A stretch of DNA of 64,000 nucleotides from an uncultured Bacteroidota bacterium (GTDB taxonomy: Bacteria > Bacteroidota > Bacteroidia > Flavobacteriales > Flavobacteriaceae), in contig CAILWV010000044.1 in assembly GCA_903838055.1 (NCBI GenBank), positions 124,001 to 188,000 of the forward strand, read 5' to 3'. This document shows, one piece after another, positions 19,781-28,543 of this stretch; position 1 is the stretch's first letter, and every line of letters begins with the position of its first letter. The translations under genes and the position numbers were made by a program. The notes beneath the pieces were generated by a model. The model was given only the letters and a program-made list of their open reading frames with translations. It had not been told where the DNA came from and searched no databases.

Positions 19781-19867
19781 CCAAATCTAATTTTGTCCAA
19801 AATTTATAAGCTATCTATATAGTACAATATAAATTTTGGACATTTTTTGTTTTTAACCTTAAGTAAA

Positions 19868-20332
19868 ATGATAAAAGAAATTCATTCAATACCTAAAGAA
19901 GTAGCAGAAATAAAGGTATCCTATAGTACTGTTAGTACTCCTAAAATAAAAATTACTAGTGTGAACAGGGCATTTGAGGTGCTATTGTCCTTATGGGATT
20001 TGGATACTATTGAATTGCAAGAAGAGTTTAAAGTGTTACTCCTAAACAGAGCTAATGAAGTGCTTGGTATTTATCCGTTATCAAAAGGTGGCATCACAGG
20101 AACTGTTGTAGATTCTAGATTAATCTTTGCAGTAGCTTTAAAATGTAATGCAACAGGAATAATATTGTGTCACAATCATCCTAGTGGTAATCTAAAGCCT
20201 AGTGCTAATGATATTACTTTAACTAGGAGTATCAAAAAATGTGCGGATTTTTTAGATATAACTTTAATAGACCATTTAATCATTACAAGGAATGGTTATT
20301 TTAGTTTTTCAAATGAAGGAAAGTTAAGTTGA
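19868..20332 (+). CDS. RadC-like JAB/MPN domain protein
   Basis: 155 residues from the ATG at 19868; an upstream TTG extension to 19847 is unlikely. The metal site is visible as HNHPSGNLKPSAND (HxH plus Ser and Asp of the JAMM motif). The short form without the N-terminal helix-hairpin-helix is typical of mobile elements, where RadC-like proteins are very common; the function is unsettled, and a DNA-repair role is disputed. It follows the 19379 gene in the same direction. Confidence 0.88.
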   Translation: MIKEIHSIPKEVAEIKVSYSTVSTPKIKITSVNRAFEVLLSLWDLDTIELQEEFKVLLLNRANEVLGIYPLSKGGITGTVVDSRLIFAVALKCNATGIILCHNHPSGNLKPSANDITLTRSIKKCADFLDITLIDHLIITRNGYFSFSNEGKLS

Positions 20333-20596
20333 AGATGTAAGATAGTCCATTTACCCCTTAAAATTAGGCAAAATGGATTTCAACTATAAACCATCATATA
20401 GTTAAATAGCCATATTTTAATTTACTTTTCTACACTCATTTCTTAAATCTAGTTTTTTAGCAATCTTAATTGCCTTAAATAATAGGATTTTTGATTTACA
20501 GTTAATAAAGCATACAAAACTCAAAATTTTAAATACTAAATAGACCTCCTTTAAATAGCTTTTTTTTATATTCGTTGTTTTAAAAGACAACCTGAA

Positions 20597-21775
20597 ATGC
20601 AAAATCAAAATAACATAATTATTGAAAAAACAGAATTACAAACTAATACAGGATTTCGATATAAATTTGATATTCCTCACGATTATGTTATTTATTTTGA
20701 AAAGGAGCAAAACATAGAATTGAACCTATTCATCAGAAAAAACTACGAAGAGCTTAAAACCAAATTTGCTTCAATTGAACTTAATTTTATTTACTTACCT
20801 TTTCTAACAGATTCTTCAAAAAACATTGAAGAGCTCTTATCATATTATTTCCCTCAGCTTAATTATTATCAAATTCCTGAAGAAGTTTCTAAAATTTATA
20901 ATGAAAAAGCACTAAGTCAAATTTTCAGTAAAGGAGCAGAAGATTTGTATCAAATTTTTGATAAAGATAACTTTGTGCCATCTAAAATTGAAAGTGATGA
21001 ATTACTAAATCTAATTGATTATAAAGGCAATATAAAATCAGGTTTGCTTTTTTTAAATATGCACTATGGTGCTATAGGAGTTTCTGATTTTTTCTATTCC
21101 AACTCTAATCAAAATTATGAGTTATTTTTTGATGATGTTCTTCTTTACTTAAAACCTGAGGAATGTGATTACATGATTGGTAATTTTTTACCAGCTGAAG
21201 ATTTGACAGAACAGCTTGATGATAATACAAAAGAACTGGTAAAAGATATAGAAAATAGATTAACAGAACTCAAAGACAGTGGTCAACTTTTGTTTCTTAT
21301 TCCTATTTTAAAGGATTTACTTAATAAACAATCTCAAAAGATTGATTTTAATAGTCTCAGTAAAATGGAAATAGATTATCAAAATAAAATTCAACTGCTT
21401 TATTTTAAAAAAGAAGTAGAATTAAGTCATTTAACTAAATCAATCTATTTCTTATTCTTAAAGCATCCTGAAGGCATTAACTTAAGAGAGCTTGGGAACT
21501 ACAAAAAAGAGTTGCTCACCATTTACACTTCTGTTTCTAACCAATTGGATTATGATAAGATGGCTAAAAGTATAGACGATGTAATTAATATAGAAACAAA
21601 AGCTATTTATACCCACCTCTCCAGAATTAAATCAGCATTTTATAAAATAATGGATGCTTCTTTTGCAAAATATTACATTGTATCTGGTTCAGGAGAAGAA
21701 GAAAGAAAAGTTTTATTTAATACATTTTCAATTACTTGGAACAATTACAATTCATTAGATGATTTTGATTTGTAA
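20597..21775 (+). CDS. Unrecognised 392-residue protein
   Basis: A hydrophilic, Asp/Glu/Lys-rich, largely helical protein with no recognised motif, signal peptide or membrane helix. It starts with MQNQNNIIIEKTELQTN after a 264-base gap from the RadC-like gene that contains only AT-rich sequence. The island-typical AT bias is strong. It could be a defence or replication accessory protein; the sequence gives no further clue. Confidence 0.65.
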   Translation: MQNQNNIIIEKTELQTNTGFRYKFDIPHDYVIYFEKEQNIELNLFIRKNYEELKTKFASIELNFIYLPFLTDSSKNIEELLSYYFPQLNYYQIPEEVSKIYNEKALSQIFSKGAEDLYQIFDKDNFVPSKIESDELLNLIDYKGNIKSGLLFLNMHYGAIGVSDFFYSNSNQNYELFFDDVLLYLKPEECDYMIGNFLPAEDLTEQLDDNTKELVKDIENRLTELKDSGQLLFLIPILKDLLNKQSQKIDFNSLSKMEIDYQNKIQLLYFKKEVELSHLTKSIYFLFLKHPEGINLRELGNYKKELLTIYTSVSNQLDYDKMAKSIDDVINIETKAIYTHLSRIKSAFYKIMDASFAKYYIVSGSGEEERKVLFNTFSITWNNYNSLDDFDL

Positions 21776-21874
21776 ATAAACGCACTTGCAAATTTGCAAC
21801 TTTAATCAACTACTTCAATTCAAAACTACATTTGTCAAACAAATTTTGTAGTGACATAAATTAACTTATTTACA

Positions 21875-22090
21875 ATGGAAGAAATTATTTTAAACCAATT
21901 TTGTATTGGGGAAGAGTTTGCTTTACATGAATTTGAGTTAGAATATATAGAAACCAAAACAAACAAATATGGAATTGACTATAACTATTTTAAATATACT
22001 GGAGAATCAATCAAAGAAAGTAACAAAGAAATTGTCTTAGTTTACAATTGTGATATTTTGAGAGGTGTATTTGTGTTGCTTAAAAGCTAA
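21875..22090 (+). CDS. Small unknown protein
   Basis: 71 acidic residues (MEEIILNQFCIGEEFALHEF), strand-rich, with no recognised family. The upstream 100 bases contain a perfect 14-bp palindrome TTGCAAATTTGCAA (21786-21799) and a hairpin ACTACATTTGT...TTGTAGT around 21824-21855, possibly regulatory. Its end overlaps the convergent XRE gene by 11 bases. Confidence 0.5.
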   Translation: MEEIILNQFCIGEEFALHEFELEYIETKTNKYGIDYNYFKYTGESIKESNKEIVLVYNCDILRGVFVLLKS

Positions 22091-22295
22091 ACAATTCTAG
22101 TAATGAAACATCAAGTGCTTTAGCCACTTTTTCTAAAGTAGAAAGAGTTGGGTTTACTCTACCAGCTTCAAGTCTAGACATATTACTCTTTTCAAAGTTA
22201 CATTTTGCAGCCAAATCTTGTTGGGATAAGCCTTTTGACTCTCTGAGTTTTTGGATTTGTTTGCCAATGTTTATTTGAAGAGAATTGTCTGACAT
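22080..22295 (-). CDS. XRE-family transcriptional regulator
   Basis: A 71-residue Cro/CI-type helix-turn-helix protein (IGKQIQKLRESKGLSQQDLA, recognition helix NMSRLEAGRVNPTLSTLEKV). It consists of the DNA-binding domain only. It is divergent from the outer-membrane protein gene at 22462; the 166-base gap holds a perfect palindrome, likely its operator. The same palindrome precedes the lipoprotein gene at 24871, suggesting that it controls both. Confidence 0.88.
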   Translation of the reverse strand: MSDNSLQINIGKQIQKLRESKGLSQQDLAAKCNFEKSNMSRLEAGRVNPTLSTLEKVAKALDVSLLELFSF

Positions 22296-22355
22296 TTAAA
22301 TTTTTTGAGTTGTATTATTTGATAACTCAAATTTTGTTTTATTTTTGTCTAATTG

Positions 22356-22373
22356 GTTATCATTTATGATAAC
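22356..22373. promoter_or_regulatory. Perfect 18-bp palindrome, probable XRE operator (copy 1)
   Basis: GTTATCATTTATGATAAC lies between the divergent XRE and outer-membrane protein genes. The palindrome and about 40 bases to its left are repeated almost exactly before the lipoprotein gene (24790-24807), so a conserved promoter/operator unit is likely. Confidence 0.75.
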
Positions 22374-22461
22374 TAATAAGTTAATTTTTAAATACGGGAA
22401 ACCATAAAGGATTTAACTAAAAACTATTTAACTATGCATTTAATAATAATTTAATAAATAT

Positions 22462-23181
22462 ATGATGAACACAAAAAGAATTTTAGGATTGATTATGTTT
22501 TTTTGCACTACAATTGCAATTTCTCAAAGTAACATTAAATACAGTGCAAAAATTGGTTTAAATATTGCTTCTTTAAGTGGAGAATACCCTTCAGAATTGA
22601 GTCATAAATCTAAAACAGGGATTAATATAGGTGGAGTAGCAGAATATAAACTTAAAGAAAAAATTTATTTACAAGGCGAATTTTTAATCTCAACTCAAGG
22701 AGGAATTTCAGAATACAGAGTTAATTATTATAACCCTCAAATGGGGAATTATTATGAAAGTCAAACACAAACATTAAAATTAACGTACATAAATATCCCC
22801 TTTCTTTTAAAATACAACATAGTAAATCACTTGACAATTGATGCTGGACCACAATTAGGATTTATTCTTAGTGGTAAAAATGTATTACAATACACAGATT
22901 CTACTGATCCATCAAATAATGAAACAATTGAGTTAAATGCTTTACAAGATGGTACTTTTACATCTGGAGGAGTAACATACTCATATAAATCAAGTATTAA
23001 AAGAATGGATTTGAGTTTGAATATAGGAGGGACTTATGACATAAATGACAAATTTTATGTTCAAGCTAGATACAACAGAGGTATATCAAATATAGATAAA
23101 AACTCAACAGCTGGTTCTAATACTTCTAGCTGGAATTTAAAAAATTCTGTATTTCAACTTTCTGTAGGTTATAAATTTTAA
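22462..23181 (+). CDS. PorT-like outer-membrane beta-barrel protein
   Basis: 239 residues with signal peptide MNTKRILGLIMFFCTTIAISQ and the alternating strands of an eight-stranded barrel (SAKIGLNIASLSGEYPSEL; INIPFLLKYNIV; LNIGGTYDINDKFYVQARYN) ending in Phe. It belongs to the porin/OMP_b-brl_2 class common in Bacteroidota. The start could be the first or second of two adjacent Met codons. It lies downstream of the palindromic operator and is probably controlled by the divergent XRE protein. Its ligand or role is unknown. Confidence 0.82.
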   Translation: MMNTKRILGLIMFFCTTIAISQSNIKYSAKIGLNIASLSGEYPSELSHKSKTGINIGGVAEYKLKEKIYLQGEFLISTQGGISEYRVNYYNPQMGNYYESQTQTLKLTYINIPFLLKYNIVNHLTIDAGPQLGFILSGKNVLQYTDSTDPSNNETIELNALQDGTFTSGGVTYSYKSSIKRMDLSLNIGGTYDINDKFYVQARYNRGISNIDKNSTAGSNTSSWNLKNSVFQLSVGYKF

Positions 23182-23226
23182 AAATAAACAATTATTAAAT
23201 CAATATTAACTCTTATTTTGACAACA

Positions 23227-23479
23227 ATGTTTTTCAGCACTCTTTCTTATTCAAAAGAGTGATGTATCCTATAATACATCAAATAATTGCTGTAATGACA
23301 TTGTTTGTGGTTATACTATGGGAAGTGGAGGAACAACTTATGATTTATATAGAGGCACATTAAATCCTGAAACTTGTGGAGTAAGAGAATTAGAGGTAAA
23401 TGAAGCTACTTTTCTGTTTTATCAAGCTAAATGGCAAGTTAATCCAGAAAGATATACTTGTTGGTTAGGATTAAAATAG
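23227..23479 (+). pseudogene. Frameshifted paralogue of the 24871 lipoprotein
   Basis: From 23258 the frame reads SDVSYNTSNNCCNDIVCGYT and on to a stop at 23477, closely matching the lipoprotein encoded at 24871-25170 (CNDIVCGYTMGSGGTTY shared). The ATG at 23227 is in another frame and meets a stop after SYSKE; a one-base shift near 23257 would restore the lipobox-like SK-SD junction. So this is a decayed or frameshifted duplicate placed right after the outer-membrane protein gene. Confidence 0.75.
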
Positions 23480-23549
23480 TTAAATTTAAAAATGACATAA
23501 ATGATGATTTTCTTGTATTTTTAAAAAAAATGCTTAAACAATTAAAAAA

Positions 23550-24038
23550 ATGAAATACCTATCTCCATTTGCCGGATTGCTTCTATTATTTGCTGTTGCT
23601 CCAATATCTTATGTGTATTATCCTTTTTTACTAACTGCAGTATCTTTGATTGCATCATTAGTTGGAATTGATACTTTAGTAAAAGAAACAATAAAACTAA
23701 ATTATCCTATCATTTTTGGTTTTTTATTTGTTCTCATATCAATTCTATATAATCCAATTTTATTGTATAATCCTTTTTTTAATATTCACTTTGAAAAAGA
23801 AATTTGGAATCAAGTAAATAACTTTACGGCATTAATATTTATTGTTCATTATTTTCAAATCCTAAATTATGAGTCTCAAAAGTTAAAAGATAATATAAAC
23901 AATGAAGGAATTGAAATTCTTGATAAATATGAATCTATGTTTTCAAATAAATTGGTGGTTTTTTTATTTGTGAATTTTGGAATTACAACCATATATTTAA
24001 TGATATTTCTGCCTATCTATTATGGTTATTTTAGTTAA
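23550..24038 (+). CDS. Four-helix membrane protein, unknown
   Basis: 162 residues with about four membrane helices (FAGLLLLFAVAPISYVYY; LTAVSLIASLVGIDTLV; IIFGFLFVLISILYNPIL; VFLFVNFGITTIYLMIF). The family is not recognised. It lies in the cargo block downstream of the pseudogene, with its own short AT-rich upstream region. Between this gene and 24258 there is an apparent gene scrap without a start. Confidence 0.6.
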   Translation: MKYLSPFAGLLLLFAVAPISYVYYPFLLTAVSLIASLVGIDTLVKETIKLNYPIIFGFLFVLISILYNPILLYNPFFNIHFEKEIWNQVNNFTALIFIVHYFQILNYESQKLKDNINNEGIEILDKYESMFSNKLVVFLFVNFGITTIYLMIFLPIYYGYFS

Positions 24039-24257
24039 TTGGGTGGGTGTTTTATTAGCCAGATTTAAATGATATTCTATCTGTTTTTAACTATTTTATT
24101 GTAATTAAATTTATTATTTATTTTAAATTTTTACACTATGAAATATCTACAACAGCTTCTAGCACAAACATTCCCAATCCTAAAAATTTTGAAACACAAG
24201 AAAAAGGATATGAGAATTTGCTTTTTCTACTTAATAATTTAAATAACTCTATTACAT

Positions 24258-24659
24258 ATGACCTCAAAAAAAAGATTAATTATTAAAGCATTTTCAGAAA
24301 TGAATATTTCAAAATTGAAAGAATTATTAGATGATGATAAAAGATACCATTTGTCTCTTAATAAAAAGTCATTTATAGATAAAATGAGTGATGTTTTTGA
24401 TAAGTTTAAAAAGGAAAATGACACTACTTTAACTGTCCACAAAGGAAAATGTAAAGGTGGAAATTGTTACCTCAAAGGAAAATGTACTGGATTTTCATTT
24501 GTAGGTAATGTATCAAAAAATGGAATTAATTTGAATTTTGAAGATGGAGAATACACTTATAATAGCATCCAAAGATGTCATGATTTTGAAATTTTAAACA
24601 AAAGAATAAAGCCCATTTCAAATTTTACTATTGAAGAATTTGATGACCTCCGAATTTAA
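24258..24659 (+). CDS. Cys-motif paralogue A of a cargo family
   Basis: 133 residues: an N-terminal helical part (AFSEMNISKLKELLDDDKRY), a CKGGNCYLKGKC cysteine cluster around residues 70-82, then strands (GFSFVGNVSKNGINLNFEDG) and a late Cys. The same layout recurs in the proteins at 25184 and 25597, so the three are diverged paralogues. The layout (helical lead, Cys pair, strand pair) recalls a small NTF2-like or immunity-type fold with a possible metal site; this is inference. Confidence 0.65.
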   Translation: MTSKKRLIIKAFSEMNISKLKELLDDDKRYHLSLNKKSFIDKMSDVFDKFKKENDTTLTVHKGKCKGGNCYLKGKCTGFSFVGNVSKNGINLNFEDGEYTYNSIQRCHDFEILNKRIKPISNFTIEEFDDLRI

Positions 24660-24789
24660 AAGTTGAAAAAACATGATGAAAACATTAATTAGTAATTGCA
24701 ATAGTACTTATCTCAAAAATAATTCCGTGACATTGTTTTTTTATTTTAAAGTTTTATAACTCAGATATTGTTCTATTTTTGTCTCATTT

Positions 24790-24807
24790 GTTATCATTTA
24801 TGATAAC
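24790..24807. promoter_or_regulatory. Perfect 18-bp palindrome, probable XRE operator (copy 2)
   Basis: GTTATCATTTATGATAAC is identical to 22356-22373, with similar flanking sequence (CTATTTTTGTCTCATTT versus TTATTTTTGTCTAATTG). It is 63 bases upstream of the lipoprotein ATG. Confidence 0.75.
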
Positions 24808-24870
24808 TTGAAATTATTTTTAAAATGCGCATTCAATTTTATTAATATATAAATTTAAAATTAAACAATC

Positions 24871-25170
24871 ATGAAATCATTATTTTTTATTACTTTAGTT
24901 GCACTTACTTTAACTAGTATATCTTGTTCAAAAAGTGATGGGTCTTCTTCGAGTTTATCAAACACTTCATGTAATGATATTGTATGTGGCTATACAATGG
25001 GAAGTGGAGGAACAACTTATGTTTTATATAGAGGCACTTTAAATCCTGATACATGTGGACAAACTCAGTTAGTAGTAAATGCAGCAACTTACAATTATTA
25101 TAAAAATAAAATTACAATCGATAATAATACAACACATCTAGGTTATGTATGTTGGGAAGGGACAAAATAA
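24871..25170 (+). CDS. Small Cys-containing lipoprotein
   Basis: 99 residues with a lipoprotein signal (MKSLFFITLVALTLTSISC, Cys at residue 19) and a mature part with four more cysteines (CNDIVC; NPDTCGQ; GYVCWEG), probably disulphide-bonded. It is expected to be anchored in the envelope. It lies downstream of operator copy 2 and 13 bases before paralogue B, so lipoprotein and cytosolic paralogue may be co-expressed. A frameshifted copy exists at 23227. Confidence 0.75.
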   Translation: MKSLFFITLVALTLTSISCSKSDGSSSSLSNTSCNDIVCGYTMGSGGTTYVLYRGTLNPDTCGQTQLVVNAATYNYYKNKITIDNNTTHLGYVCWEGTK

Positions 25171-25183
25171 TTAATAAAATTCT

Positions 25184-25588
25184 ATGCTTGAATTGGAAAA
25201 GGTTCTTTTAGAAGCGACTAAAAGACTTGATATAGAAATGTTCAAAGAATTTTATATTTATACGGAAGATTATAAACAGTCTAAAAGATTATTTTTATTG
25301 AAAGACATAGCAGTTGCATTCAATAAATTCAAAGAACAAGGAGATACTTCTCTTGAACCTATTTTAGGCATTTGTAATAGATGTAATAAAGGATGTCATG
25401 GGCATCTGCTTGTTGGCAATAAAAGTAAAAATTACATGAGTCTATTATTTGAAAATGATATGTACAAAATCATTGGAGTAGCAGAATGTGCCGATTTAAA
25501 AACTTTAAACAAAATTGAGGGTTTAAATAAAAGAATTTATCTTCATGAATACAATGAACCCGGTTCACCCAATAATGTTCCTTTTTAA
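25184..25588 (+). CDS. Cys-motif paralogue B of the cargo family
   Basis: 134 residues with the same layout as the 24258 protein: helical N-terminus (LLEATKRLDIEMFKEFYIY), the Cys/His cluster CNRCNKGCHGH around residue 64-74, strands HLLVGNKSKNYMSLLFEND, and a late ECADLKTLN matching RCHDFEILN of paralogue A. No family is recognised. Its gene is wedged between the lipoprotein (13-base gap) and paralogue C (8-base gap), clearly one transcription unit. Confidence 0.65.
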   Translation: MLELEKVLLEATKRLDIEMFKEFYIYTEDYKQSKRLFLLKDIAVAFNKFKEQGDTSLEPILGICNRCNKGCHGHLLVGNKSKNYMSLLFENDMYKIIGVAECADLKTLNKIEGLNKRIYLHEYNEPGSPNNVPF

Positions 25589-25596
25589 ATCATGAT

Positions 25597-26130
25597 ATGA
25601 AGCAAACTATTTTAACCCTTGATACTAGCGAGTTGATAAAACAATTTATATTTGCTAGTAAAAACGTTGATATAATGAGACTTGAAAAGCTATTAGAAGA
25701 CAAAGGAATATTTGAAATCGAAGATGTTAATTTAAAAATAATAGAATCTTCAAAGGCAGATTTTTTAAGTTGGTATCTATCTAAACTTAAATCTGAAGAT
25801 ATTAAGGATGTAATTTATGATCAATGTATTGGTTGCAACTTTGGAAAAAATATTGTAATATTAAATCGTGGTATATTTCCTAGAAGGCCTCAAAAGTTTA
25901 CAGATAAAACTAAAGCCGCCTTGATGCTTGATTCTCATAATGGAAAAATCCACAGAATACAATTCTGTTTTTCTTTCTTAAAAACAGAAAATAAAGCGGT
26001 TTGTGATTGTGTTGGAAAAGAATATGTGAAATACATAAAACAAGGATTTTCAGAAGAAGAGGCTATTGATTTGTATGATGCTAATCCGGATTCAGAATAT
26101 GGTTATATTACAAGAGACATAAATAGATAG
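25597..26130 (+). CDS. Cys-motif paralogue C of the cargo family
   Basis: 177 residues, longer than A and B. It keeps the helical lead (FIFASKNVDIMRLEKLLEDK), a reduced Cys motif CIGCNFGKNIV around residue 87, the strand pair AALMLDSHNGKIHRIQFCFS, and adds a C-terminal tail with VCDCVGKEYVKYIKQGFSEE. The Cys/His spacing has drifted, so any metal site may be altered. It follows paralogue B by 8 bases and precedes the RHS-like protein. Confidence 0.6.
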   Translation: MKQTILTLDTSELIKQFIFASKNVDIMRLEKLLEDKGIFEIEDVNLKIIESSKADFLSWYLSKLKSEDIKDVIYDQCIGCNFGKNIVILNRGIFPRRPQKFTDKTKAALMLDSHNGKIHRIQFCFSFLKTENKAVCDCVGKEYVKYIKQGFSEEEAIDLYDANPDSEYGYITRDINR

Positions 26131-26153
26131 GTAAATATTAACTATTTCAATTA

Positions 26154-27482
26154 ATGAAAAGTACAATACTCGCAACAATAATAAAACACGTTAAAAAACT
26201 TTTTAGTAAAAAAATCTATCAGGTTAATCTAATTGAGGGTAGTGAAATACCTCCACTTGATGAGTATCCAGATATTGAATATGTAACTAGAAATAAATTA
26301 AAATCATTTAAAGAATCTCGCTATGAATTTGATAAAAAAAATGAATTAGGACAATTACAATTTACTTTGTTTTCTGAATACGACTTCAATGGAAATAAAA
26401 TTACTTCTGGTTATTTTAATTCAGTCGGGAATCATGGATTTAAATGGTGTAGGAAATATAACATTATGAATAAATTAACCGAACTTTCTTATTATAACCT
26501 AATTGACAATTTAATTTTGGAATATGAAATATCAAAGTATAATGATTTGGGGCTTCTAATAGAAGTTGCAACATATGTTAATTTAATAAAAAATTCAAGC
26601 CTTAGCAAAGAGTCATTCAATCTTGAAGGAACTGATTTATATTTTGATTCTAAAATATTATATTATTATGATGATAATTCAAATATTATTGAGGAATTTG
26701 AAATTATGCATAATGGCGAGATATATACAAAAACAAAATACAGCTATGATAAAAACTCAAATTTAATTGAGAAAATTATAAATAATTATAGGCATTTTCA
26801 ATATGAAAAATATTTGTACGAATTTCAAAATGGTAAATTGATTAGAGAAAATCAATATTATCTAAAAGAATTTAAAATTCAAGAATTAAATATTTTGTAT
26901 AATAAAAATGGGCTGAAAATAGAATCGCAAGAACTAATCAATAATTATTCTAATGGATTTTTTTCTGTCAAAATAATAGAATATAAGTACGATATTAACA
27001 ATGTTTTAAGAGAACGTAATAGAAAAAAATATACAATTGAAGAGGACGAATTAATATCATGGAATAAGGGTCTAGAGTTATTCAAAAAACATAATTTGGC
27101 CAATAATGAAGATTTTTTTATAAACAGTGTTGTGAAAAATAATCCAGTTTCTAAAATAGAATTAAACGATTTAATTTGTAAAAATAATTTAATAAAGTGT
27201 ACACTTCCAAAAGGGTTTGATAACAGTTTTGAATCTAAAAATTTAGAATATGATGATAATGGATATATTGTAAGAAGCAAATATTATAATTTGGAAGGGG
27301 TTTTACTTGATGAATCATATTATACTTATCCAAAAATTATTTATGATTCTATTAAAAAATTTGACAAAAATAATAATTGTGTTTTGGAAGAAGGGTTTTC
27401 AAAAAATTGGACTACTAATTTTTGTTTTGAATTAGAGATATTAAATCAAAGTTATATAAAACGTGAGTTTGAATATTATTAA
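26154..27482 (+). CDS. RHS/YD-repeat-like cytosolic protein
   Basis: 442 residues built of repeated strand units such as YYDDNSNIIEEFEI, YSYDKNSNLIEKII and YDDNGYIVRSKYYNLEG, the pattern of RHS/YD repeats. There is no signal peptide and no toxin domain is apparent at the C-terminus. Typical Rhs proteins are far longer. It could be a small beta-shell fragment or a stand-alone repeat protein. It lies in a tight rightward run between paralogue C (23-base gap) and the 27486 gene (3-base gap). Confidence 0.6.
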   Translation: MKSTILATIIKHVKKLFSKKIYQVNLIEGSEIPPLDEYPDIEYVTRNKLKSFKESRYEFDKKNELGQLQFTLFSEYDFNGNKITSGYFNSVGNHGFKWCRKYNIMNKLTELSYYNLIDNLILEYEISKYNDLGLLIEVATYVNLIKNSSLSKESFNLEGTDLYFDSKILYYYDDNSNIIEEFEIMHNGEIYTKTKYSYDKNSNLIEKIINNYRHFQYEKYLYEFQNGKLIRENQYYLKEFKIQELNILYNKNGLKIESQELINNYSNGFFSVKIIEYKYDINNVLRERNRKKYTIEEDELISWNKGLELFKKHNLANNEDFFINSVVKNNPVSKIELNDLICKNNLIKCTLPKGFDNSFESKNLEYDDNGYIVRSKYYNLEGVLLDESYYTYPKIIYDSIKKFDKNNNCVLEEGFSKNWTTNFCFELEILNQSYIKREFEYY

Positions 27483-27485
27483 TTA

Positions 27486-27983
27486 ATGACATTGTTTACC
27501 AATCCTTATCTTAAAATCCTTGATGAAATAACTCCAACATCAAACTATATCCCTAAAAAAGAAGAATATGTTGCTTGGTACAAAACCCACTATAAAACTA
27601 TAGCCCAACAGCCATATAGTGATTTCTGTATGCAAGAGTTAGTATGGACTTTTCATGAATTTAAAAATTTAGTTAGTTTTTTAGAACATGAGCAAACTAT
27701 AATTGAAGCCAATAACAGATACAAACTCTTAGACAAAGAAAATAATGAAGAGGTTATAGGGTGGCTTATTGAGTATGAAAATGTCTATCAATATGCAGAA
27801 CATTTTTACTGTTTGCATTTTGAATGGGAGGATGATAAAATTGAAGGAGATAAAATAATAGTTTCAAAAGAACTAGGCATCAAAATTGAATTAAGTGATT
27901 TCAAAGAGTATATAGACCTTGAAAAGACTTATAGGTCATTTATGATTAAATACAAGGGAAATATTACCAAAAAGAAAAATTAA
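27486..27983 (+). CDS. Unrecognised acidic protein in the cargo operon
   Basis: 165 residues, Tyr/Trp/Glu rich (PKKEEYVAWYKTHYKTIAQQ; LHFEWEDDKIEGDKIIVSKE). No motif is recognised. The composition and size resemble immunity or adaptor proteins, but nothing specific supports this. It starts 3 bases after the RHS-like gene and overlaps the TPR gene by one base, so it is part of the same operon. Confidence 0.6.
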   Translation: MTLFTNPYLKILDEITPTSNYIPKKEEYVAWYKTHYKTIAQQPYSDFCMQELVWTFHEFKNLVSFLEHEQTIIEANNRYKLLDKENNEEVIGWLIEYENVYQYAEHFYCLHFEWEDDKIEGDKIIVSKELGIKIELSDFKEYIDLEKTYRSFMIKYKGNITKKKN

Positions 27984-28543
27984 TGGCTACTTCAATAGAT
28001 TTAAAGAAGAAATTAGAAGAAATTGAAGTTAGGAAAAAGATTCGGAATTTTGAAAAACATCTAAGTTCTTTTGATTCTCAGCCCAGTTATTTTTTGGCTT
28101 TAGCAAATCTTAAACTCCAAATTAAGGATGTTGAAGGAGCATTGAAATATATAGATGAAGCTTGTAAACTTATCCCAAAAGCAGAGATTATTTATGATAT
28201 GAGAGCTAAAATATTGTTCAAAATGAAAGACTATAACGGAGCTTTAATGAACCTTAATCAAGCTATAGATATAAACCCTGAAAATGAATTGTACTATTCT
28301 AGAAGAGGGGAAGCTTTATTCTGTCTAAAAATTTATTCTAAAGCAAATGATGATTATTCTAAGGCAATAGAAATTAATAGCTCAAAAGACATTTATTTCT
28401 ATAACAGAGCACTAGCAAGAGGTTGTTTACATGATTTTGAAAGTGCAATTGTAGATCTTGAAAAGACATTAGAGTTAAATCCTAATAAAACTAGAGCAAA
28501 AGAAATAATAATAGAACTTAGAAAACTATTAAATAAACAATAA
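27983..28543 (+). CDS. Tetratricopeptide-repeat protein at the right end of the element
   Basis: 186 residues with at least three TPR units (GALKYIDEACKLIPKAEIIY, GALMNLNQAIDINPENELYY, SKANDDYSKAIEINSSKDIY), no signal peptide. It is a likely protein-interaction scaffold in the cytosol. It is the last gene before attR and overlaps its upstream neighbour by one base. Confidence 0.75.
   Translation: MATSIDLKKKLEEIEVRKKIRNFEKHLSSFDSQPSYFLALANLKLQIKDVEGALKYIDEACKLIPKAEIIYDMRAKILFKMKDYNGALMNLNQAIDINPENELYYSRRGEALFCLKIYSKANDDYSKAIEINSSKDIYFYNRALARGCLHDFESAIVDLEKTLELNPNKTRAKEIIIELRKLLNKQ

Noticed and set aside
20417..20608. Minus-strand 63-codon frame upstream of the 20597 gene
   Set aside because: AT-rich chance frame overlapping the start of a better-supported gene, with no family resemblance.
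24130..24278. Small gene before paralogue A
   Set aside because: Two short frames read plausibly (one NNLNNSITYDLKKK), but neither has a start plus reasonable length; likely a gene remnant.
26154..27482. Complete Rhs toxin
   Set aside because: The protein is short, lacks the RHS core signature and shows no toxin domain; only the repeat-like strands are supported.
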